Shown piece by piece: positions 59,364 to 64,000 of a stretch of 64,000 bases of DNA. The DNA is from Streptomyces venezuelae. GTDB taxonomy: Bacteria > Actinomycetota > Actinomycetes > Streptomycetales > Streptomycetaceae. The DNA is taken from assembly GCF_008642335.1 (NCBI RefSeq), contig NZ_CP029191.1, forward strand, positions 992,001 through 1,056,000, given 5' to 3'. Under the pieces are notes generated by a model. That model was not told the origin of the DNA, made no database searches, and saw only the letters and a program-made list of their open reading frames with translations. The position numbers were made by a program, and so were the translations under genes. Numbering within the stretch: the first letter of the stretch is position 1; each line of letters starts with the position of its first letter.

Positions 59364-59933
59364 CTACTGCGCGCTCTGCCTGCACCCCGCCTCTATGCGG
59401 GACAGCAGCGCCGGTACGTCGACACGCGCTCGCGCGAGGACTTCGACGGCCCGGCACTCCGGGTCGGCCACGAGCCCCGCGAGCAGGTCCATGCCGAGGG
59501 CGCGGGGTTCGCCGCGCCGCTCGGCGCGTTCCAGGGCCACGTCCATCGCGGTGGTGGCCGACGGGGACCACCCGGTCTCGCGCACGGGCGTCACCACGGG
59601 GACGGCACCGGAGTCCTCGACGGTGCCCTGCCACTGGAGTCCGTAGCCGATGCTGCGCTGCACGAGGTAGCCGAGGACCCGTACGGCCTGCGCACCGCTC
59701 TCGAAGACGGCACGCACCTCGGGGTCGGTCTCCAGGAGGGAGTGCAGCAGGTGCGCGGTGTCGATCTGCCGGTCCCCGTCGCGGACGGCGCGACGACGCG
59801 CACCGGCCACCACGGACGCCAGCTCCGCGGTGAGTCCGGAGTCGAGTTCTTCTCGGGTCGGGCCGGGATCGGCGCCCGACGGGGTACGGCTATGCACATC
59901 TCCCACCACATCAACCCCCAGGGGCATATGCAT
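59364..59933 (-). CDS. Stand-alone Clp_N-domain protein
   Basis: 189 residues containing two Clp_N repeats (GLTAELASVVAGARRRAVRD with DTAHLLHSLLETDPEVRAVF, and TAMDVALERAERRGEPRALG with MDLLAGLVADPECRAV), the peptide- or adaptor-binding module of ClpA/ClpC/ClpB, but no AAA+ domain. It could act as an adaptor, a decoy or a stress sensor for a Clp machine. Two nearby ATGs (59933, 59927) are possible starts; I take the first. The 186 bases upstream show no other gene. Confidence 0.8.
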   Translation of the reverse strand: MHMPLGVDVVGDVHSRTPSGADPGPTREELDSGLTAELASVVAGARRRAVRDGDRQIDTAHLLHSLLETDPEVRAVFESGAQAVRVLGYLVQRSIGYGLQWQGTVEDSGAVPVVTPVRETGWSPSATTAMDVALERAERRGEPRALGMDLLAGLVADPECRAVEVLARARVDVPALLSRIEAGCRQSAQ

Positions 59934-60119
59934 CGGCGGCGGGAAGCATCTTCGCGTCCCACACAGGGTGGGCAAGCGGGCATGGGTTGTCCTCCTTACG
60001 GATGAGATCCAACGATCCGCGCGGACGCTCGCGCGCCGCCTTGCCCGCACCACCTAGCGCGCGCCGGGCGCCCCGCCCCCGGCGCGCAACCATCGCGCCG
60101 CCCCGCTCGTCCCACAAGC

Positions 60120-60308
60120 ATGGAGAGCAGGTGCTGGATGGTCGCCCTGCCTGCGGTCGACGGCAGGCAGTACGTCTACCGCGTGTACGCACCCGACGAC
60201 GCGCTGCCCGCCGACCTGTTCTGGGACGCCTGGCACTGCCACGACGAGAGCGCGTTCCCGAGGGCGTCGGACCTGTTCGACGCGGCGGTCATACGACGGG
60301 TCGGCTAG
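60120..60308 (+). CDS. Small protein of unknown function
   Basis: 62 residues with a balanced composition rich in Tyr, Trp and Asp: a beta-rich start (MVALPAVDGRQYVYRVYAPD) and a helical end (DLFWDAWHCHDE). It is convergent with the PrmC-like gene, with one base between. No domain recognised; the composition and GC bias look like a real gene rather than chance. It may be a small conserved actinobacterial protein. Confidence 0.55.
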   Translation: MESRCWMVALPAVDGRQYVYRVYAPDDALPADLFWDAWHCHDESAFPRASDLFDAAVIRRVG

Positions 60309-60309
60309 G

Positions 60310-61194
60310 TCAGGGCAGGTCAGGTTCAGAGCCTGCACTGTCGGTCAGGCCAGAGTCTGCACTGTCGGTCAGGCCAGAGACTGCACTGTCGGCCACCGTC
60401 CCGATGAGCATCGTCCCGACGACCACCGTCGCGTACCTCTCCTCGTCGCTCACCACGCGCGCGACCAGGCCGGCCCGCTCGACGGCGTCGACGGCCGCGG
60501 CCACCTGGCCCTCGCTCGTCTCGAACAGAAGGTGACCCCCGGGCGCCAGCCACGCGGGCGCCTCCGCCGTCACCCGGCGCAGCACGTCGAGTCCGTCCGC
60601 GCCGCCGTCGAGCGCCACGCGCGCCTCATGGACGCGGGCTTCGGCGGGCAGCAGACCGACCTCTTCGGAGGGGACGTACGGGACGTTCGCGAGGAGGATG
60701 TCGACGCGGCCCCGGAGGGTGTCGGGCAGCGGGTCGTAGAGGTCCCCTTCGTAGACCTCGCCTCCGGCGTCGGCGACGTTGCGGCGGGCGCAGCGGACCG
60801 CCGCGGGGTCGATGTCGGCCGCGTACAGCTCGACTTGGTCGAGAGCCGCGGCGAGTGCGGCACCGAGCGCCCCCGACCCGCAGCACAGGTCGACGACGAC
60901 GGCCGCGCGTCCGGCGAGTCCGGCGGCCCGGCCGACGAGGAATTCGGTGCGGCGGCGCGGAACGAACACTCCCGGGTCCACGGATATCCGCAGCCCCCGG
61001 AACTCGGCCCACCCCAGGACGTGTTCGAGCGGCAGACCGGCCGCGCGACGCTCGACCATGGCGGTCATTTCGGCGGGGGTGCGCGCGGTGGAGAGGATCA
61101 GATCCGCCTCGTCCTCGGCGAAGACGCAGCCGGCGGCACGCAGGGTGCTGATGACGGAGGAGCGGTGTGACGTGGGGAAAGCAGAGACCGACAT
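60310..61194 (-). CDS. PrmC/HemK-like N5-glutamine methyltransferase
   Basis: 294 residues. The SAM-binding core VVVDLCCGSGALGAALAA is near residue 100, and LLANVPYVPSEEV is the catalytic loop, where true PrmC has NPPY and this has NVPY. The RRRTEFLVGRA and FETSEGQVAAAV segments fit the putative protein-(glutamine-N5) methyltransferase group (TIGR03704). The C-terminus is a run of 8-residue repeats (SADSGLTD). It probably methylates a protein glutamine; the target is unknown. The 328 bases upstream hold only promoter-like sequence and a small CCTGTG-N5-CACAGG hairpin (61331-61347). Confidence 0.85.
   Translation of the reverse strand: MSVSAFPTSHRSSVISTLRAAGCVFAEDEADLILSTARTPAEMTAMVERRAAGLPLEHVLGWAEFRGLRISVDPGVFVPRRRTEFLVGRAAGLAGRAAVVVDLCCGSGALGAALAAALDQVELYAADIDPAAVRCARRNVADAGGEVYEGDLYDPLPDTLRGRVDILLANVPYVPSEEVGLLPAEARVHEARVALDGGADGLDVLRRVTAEAPAWLAPGGHLLFETSEGQVAAAVDAVERAGLVARVVSDEERYATVVVGTMLIGTVADSAVSGLTDSADSGLTDSAGSEPDLP
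60333..60394. repeat. 24-bp tandem repeat at the PrmC-like C-terminus
   Basis: CTGCACTGTCGGTCAGGCCA plus GAG(T/A) repeated 2.6 times (60333-60356, 60357-60380, partial 60381-60394), encoding SADSGLTD units in the last 26 residues of the methyltransferase gene. Confidence 0.8.
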
Positions 61195-61522
61195 GTGAGG
61201 AATACCTTTCGGGAACCCGATGGGGCTCCCTCGGTCACCTACGCCGGAACGCCGGATGAACCGTGCGGTCGCGAGAGGGGAGCACCCGACCTGCTACTGC
61301 GGTAATGGGTCTCACCTCCAGAGCGCGCCGCCTGTGTCCGTCACAGGGCAGAGGGAACAGTACCGCACCCCCGGCGGGCCAGAACATACGAGGCCACGGC
61401 CACAGCTCCGCCCGCCGCCAAATCTGACGGTTCATCAGCATTGAATGTTGAGGGGCCTGCGGCTACGTTCCGCGACACCGTAGCTGCGGCCGTCGCAGCG
61501 CCCGACGGGAAGGGGTGGCCGC

Positions 61523-61951
61523 ATGGCCGAAGTCAGCGCGGAGGCACGGATCGAGGCGCCCGCCGAGAAGGTCTGGGCGCAGCTCACCGACTTCTCCTCC
61601 TACGGCGAGTGGAACGCCACGCACACGAGCTTCCCCCAGGGCGGGCCCACGACGCTGGAAGTGGGCGGCACCTTCGTGGAGAACATGAAGCTGATGGGCT
61701 TCCCCGCCGAGGTCGACTGGACCATCGGCGAACTGGAGACCGCCCGCACCCTGGCCATCGCGGGCAAGGGCCCGATGGGCGTCAACGTCGGCACGCGCTA
61801 CTCCCTCTCCCCCGACGGGTCGGCGACAGTGGTCCGCATCGAGGGCGAGTTCACCGGGGCCGCGGTCTCCCTGATGGCGGGCAAGCTGAAGGACTCGGCG
61901 ACCGCCGCCCTCAACGAGTCGCTGCGCAAGCTGAACGGCCTGGTGACCTGA
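61523..61951 (+). CDS. SRPBCC/CoxG-type lipid-binding fold protein
   Basis: 142 residues of the START/Bet v 1-like fold: AEARIEAPAEKVWAQLTDFSSYGEWN at the start, TFVENMKLMGFPAEVDWTIG and GTRYSLSPDGSATVVRIEGEF, then a C-terminal helix (AGKLKDSATAALNESLRKL). Members bind hydrophobic ligands, and some are polyketide cyclases or aromatase partners; CoxG proteins help CO-dehydrogenase assembly. None of those systems is nearby. ATG 61523 follows gaaggggtgg. Confidence 0.85.
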   Translation: MAEVSAEARIEAPAEKVWAQLTDFSSYGEWNATHTSFPQGGPTTLEVGGTFVENMKLMGFPAEVDWTIGELETARTLAIAGKGPMGVNVGTRYSLSPDGSATVVRIEGEFTGAAVSLMAGKLKDSATAALNESLRKLNGLVT

Positions 61952-61965
61952 CGTCCGCCACGCAG

Positions 61966-62001
61966 GACACCACACGCACGTACGACACCACACGCACGTA
62001 C
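61966..62001. repeat. 18-bp tandem duplication
   Basis: GACACCACACGCACGTAC twice head-to-tail (61966-61983, 61984-62001) just after the SRPBCC gene and before a hairpin. Non-coding. Confidence 0.7.
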
Positions 62002-62045
62002 CCGGAGCACAACGCATACGCGGAACACCACACCTCCAGCGCAAA

Positions 62046-62078
62046 GAGGCGCCCCACACGATGCGTGCGGGGCGCCTC
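62046..62078. terminator. Bidirectional hairpin
   Basis: Perfect 10-bp arms GAGGCGCCCC (62046-62055) and GGGGCGCCTC (62069-62078) with a 13-base loop, between the convergent SRPBCC and PadR genes. Confidence 0.7.
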
Positions 62079-62110
62079 ATCCGTGGTGGGGGCCGTCGGC
62101 CCCGACCGCG

Positions 62111-62701
62111 TCAGTCCTCATCGGCGAGGATCAGGTACAGCTTCTTGCGGGCGTCGTTGATGACGGTCAGCGCCTTCTCGCGCTGCTCCTTGCTGCCGGT
62201 CTTCCAGACCTGCCCGAACGCCTCCATCAGGCCGAAGCCGGCCTGCCGGATCTCGTTCAGCGTGTCCCAGTCGACCCCGCGCCCGGCCTCTTCCCAGGGC
62301 GCTTCGGGGCCTTCCTCGGCCGCCTCGCGCCCTGCGTCGGTGAGCGAGAAGAGCTTCTTGCCGCCTTCGCTCGCGCTGCTGATCAGGCCCTCGTCCTCCA
62401 GCAGCTGGAGGGTCGGGTAGACCGAACCCGGGCTGGGCTTCCACGCCCCGCCGCTGCGCTCGGCGATCTCCTGGATCATTTCGTAGCCGTGCATGGGCCG
62501 GTCCTTCAGGAGGGCCAGGATCGACGCGCGTACGTCGCCACGCCTCGCCCTTCCGCGCGGACCGCCACCGCGCCCGCCGCGGCCGCCCCAGGGGCCACCG
62601 GGCCCGCCGAAGCCGGGGCCGAACGGACCGAACGCACCGCGACGCCCTTGCCCGTGACCGTGTCCATGACCGTGCTCGTGTTCAAAACCATGGGAACGCA
62701 T
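62111..62701 (-). CDS. PadR-family regulator with His-rich N-terminus
   Basis: 196 residues. The N-terminus is a His/Gly stretch (HEHGHGHGHGQG) then Gly/Arg-rich, followed by a PadR winged helix (ASILALLKDRPMHGYEMIQE, GSVYPTLQLLEDEGLISS) and a C-terminal dimerisation helix. The His run could bind metal, suggesting metal- or phenolic-responsive control. ATG 62701 is chosen because caggag lies 8 bases upstream. Upstream direct repeats of TCGCGA (62736-62741, 62747-62752) and a CGATATATCG palindrome (62761-62770) may be its own operator. Confidence 0.88.
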   Translation of the reverse strand: MRSHGFEHEHGHGHGHGQGRRGAFGPFGPGFGGPGGPWGGRGGRGGGPRGRARRGDVRASILALLKDRPMHGYEMIQEIAERSGGAWKPSPGSVYPTLQLLEDEGLISSASEGGKKLFSLTDAGREAAEEGPEAPWEEAGRGVDWDTLNEIRQAGFGLMEAFGQVWKTGSKEQREKALTVINDARKKLYLILADED

Positions 62702-62735
62702 GGTGATCACTCCTGTCGTTGATCGTTCGTATCAG

Positions 62736-62770
62736 TCGCGAATCTATCGCGATGCTTCAACGATATATCG
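62736..62770. promoter_or_regulatory. Direct TCGCGA repeats and CGATATATCG palindrome
   Basis: TCGCGA occurs at 62736 and 62747 (11 bases apart, one helical turn) with the palindrome CGATATATCG at 62761-62770, upstream of the PadR start. Likely PadR autoregulation. Confidence 0.45.
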
Positions 62771-62807
62771 GAACAGTTCGTCTGGCAACCCTGCCCTCCG
62801 ATCCGCG

Positions 62808-63737
62808 TCAGCGGAATATCTGCCGCACCGCTCCCCGCAACCACTGATGCGCACCGTCAGCCGTGTGGCGCGGATGCCAGGCCATGCCGATGGTCAGCGG
62901 CGGCAGGGGCAGCGGGATATCGAGCACGTGCAGCCCCAGGACGGACGCGGGCTCGGTGATGGGGGACGGAGGCTCACCGACAGGCGCCGCGGGGACGAGG
63001 CAGACGACGTCGCTGACGGCCGCGAAGGTCATCGCGGCCAAGTGGCTGGGCAGGACCGCGATCACGCGCCGCCGCAGACCGTGTTCGGCCAGGGCCGCGT
63101 CCATCGCTCCCGAGAACCGGCCACGGCGGCTGACCACCACGTGTTCGGCCGCGGCGAGCCGGGCCGGGGTCAGCGGCTTGCGGGTGAGGGGATGGCCGGG
63201 GCGGACGGCAGCCGCCATCCGCAGCGTCACCAGTTCCTCCACCCGCGTCTCGGGGTCGACATGATCAATGGATCCGATCTCCAGGTCGACGCGGCCGTCA
63301 CGGAGCGCCGGACCCGCCTCCAGTTCCTCGGCCCGCATCCGCAGGGAGACCCCCGGCGCCTCCTGACGCGACAGCCGCAGCAGGGCGGGCGCCAGCGCGG
63401 CCCCGATCAGGTCGGCGGCCTGGACGGTGAACGTGCTGCTCAAGGTGGCCGGGTCGACGGGAGTCTCGGGGGTGAGCAGCGCCGTGAGGCGCCGCACGAC
63501 TCCGGCGGCCTCCTCGCGCAGGGCGATGGCGCGGGGCGTGGGGACCATGACCTGCCCCGCGCGGACCAGGAGCGGGTCACGGAGGATGCGCCGGAGGCGG
63601 CCGAGCGTACGGCTCATGGCGGCCGGTGACGTGTGCAGCCGCGCGGCGGCTTTCGTGACGCTCTCCTCCGTCAGGAGGGCGTCCAACGCGATGGCGAGAT
63701 TGGCGTCGAGAACTGAACTTGCGCCGCTGACCTGCAT
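62808..63737 (-). CDS. LysR-family regulator
   Basis: 309 residues: winged helix with DALLTEESVTKAAARLHTSP, PAAMSRTLGRLRRILRDPLLV, then the effector domain (ADLIGAALAPALLRL, VVSRRGRFSGAMDAALAEHG). It is divergent from an NmrA-like NAD(P)-binding gene at the right edge and probably regulates it. ATG 63737. Confidence 0.9.
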   Translation of the reverse strand: MQVSGASSVLDANLAIALDALLTEESVTKAAARLHTSPAAMSRTLGRLRRILRDPLLVRAGQVMVPTPRAIALREEAAGVVRRLTALLTPETPVDPATLSSTFTVQAADLIGAALAPALLRLSRQEAPGVSLRMRAEELEAGPALRDGRVDLEIGSIDHVDPETRVEELVTLRMAAAVRPGHPLTRKPLTPARLAAAEHVVVSRRGRFSGAMDAALAEHGLRRRVIAVLPSHLAAMTFAAVSDVVCLVPAAPVGEPPSPITEPASVLGLHVLDIPLPLPPLTIGMAWHPRHTADGAHQWLRGAVRQIFR

Positions 63738-63750
63738 AATTCCACCTCAG

Positions 63751-63761
63751 GCAATAATTGC
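63751..63761. promoter_or_regulatory. Inverted repeat GCAATAATTGC
   Basis: A perfect 5-bp-arm palindrome between the LysR gene and the edge gene, with a second imperfect CATTG...CAATG pair nearby (63775-63787). A LysR box candidate. Confidence 0.5.
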
Positions 63762-63844
63762 TTGCTGAAGTGCCCATTGTGGCAATGCCTGGTGCGTTCG
63801 CAGGATGAGGCTGTCCCGATCAGGAACTGACCCAGGAAGCCCTC

Positions 63845-64000
63845 ATGATCGTCATCACCGCACCCACCGGGAACATAGGCAGCGCTCTGCTCACCCGGCT
63901 CCTCGACTCCGACTCCACCCCGACCTCGACCCCGCCCCCGGAAGACCTCCGCGTGGTCGTGCGCGATCCGGCACGGCTCCCCGACGACGTACGCGAACGT
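63845..64000 (+). CDS. NAD(P)-binding NmrA-like protein, cut by the window edge
   Basis: Only the first 52 codons are inside the window (MIVITAPTGNIGSALLTRLL..., then DLRVVVRDPARLPDD). The GxxGxxG-type loop (TAPTGNIGS) identifies a Rossmann NmrA/atypical SDR protein, often a NAD(P)H-sensing regulator or quinone reductase. It is divergent from the LysR gene, which probably controls it. The C-terminus is outside the window. Confidence 0.75.
   Translation, partial: MIVITAPTGNIGSALLTRLLDSDSTPTSTPPPEDLRVVVRDPARLPDDVRER

Noticed and set aside
61235..61441. Small minus-strand frame MLMNRQIWRRAELW in the same gap
   Set aside because: Arg/Trp-rich with no ribosome binding site and no family. Unlikely to be coding.
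61195..61522. Riboswitch or structured leader for the PrmC-like gene
   Set aside because: The 328-base region has a GGAGGTGAGACCC stretch and a small CCTGTG hairpin, but I could not match it to any riboswitch consensus I know. I see no gene in it.

Overview
The window looks like a Streptomyces chromosome segment or one from a very close actinomycete. It is very GC-rich, with strong third-position G/C bias, frequent GTG (and occasional TTG) starts, many short gene overlaps of the ATGA/GTGA type, and several leaderless-looking starts. One small gene carries the rare leucine codon TTA. No rRNA, tRNA, CRISPR array, phage module or complete insertion sequence is visible. The only transposition-related sequence is an IstB-type ATPase domain fused to a membrane protein.

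Left part (1-17.4 kb): an overlapping set on the + strand starts with the end of an amylomaltase (malQ). It continues with a sedoheptulose-7-phosphate cyclase (2-epi-5-epi-valiolone synthase type), a cupin, a ROK sugar kinase and an RmlD-like reductase, which together look like a C7-cyclitol pathway coupled to alpha-glucan chemistry. Next come a STAS protein, a possible alpha-amylase tail fragment, an ornithine-lipid pair (OlsB-like and PlsC-like), a UPF0114/YqhA-IstB fusion, a family III CoA-transferase with a frameshift, an XRE-cupin regulator, two hexapeptide-fold proteins, a DedA protein, and an exported esterase plus GH3 beta-glucosidase operon.

Middle (17.6-31.9 kb): a large single gene joins a trypsin-like protease, a STAND-type P-loop ATPase and a membrane KAP ATPase, and is a good candidate conflict/defence gene. 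It is followed by a thioesterase, three tandem paralogous membrane proteins with exported domains and near-identical leaderless starts, an MFS transporter, a spermidine-synthase-like protein, the divergent EF-Tu tuf3 with a leader ORF and hairpin, and an amidase divergent from a TetR regulator across a 34-bp palindrome.

Right part (31.2-64 kb): mostly metabolic and envelope genes, many arranged as regulator/target pairs with visible inverted repeats. They include thiolase/HxlR, uppP, a VOC protein, a TTA-containing small ORF, lnt, a Gfo/Idh/MocA oxidoreductase, a FAD monooxygenase/TetR pair, a WYL regulator/DUF3224 pair, ung, a peptide-binding lipoprotein, two FabG-like reductases, a DUF3037/HipA-kinase pair, a Rieske protein, a cysteine-less isochorismatase-fold protein, LysR/EamA, MocR/flavin-oxidase-fold, two further EamA exporters (one behind a leader peptide and hairpin resembling an attenuator), a Clp_N-only protein, a PrmC-like methyltransferase, PadR, and a LysR/NmrA pair cut by the right edge.

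Functions are assigned from motifs and family knowledge read by eye; no database search was run. Starts were moved inward wherever a ribosome binding site or domain boundary supported it.
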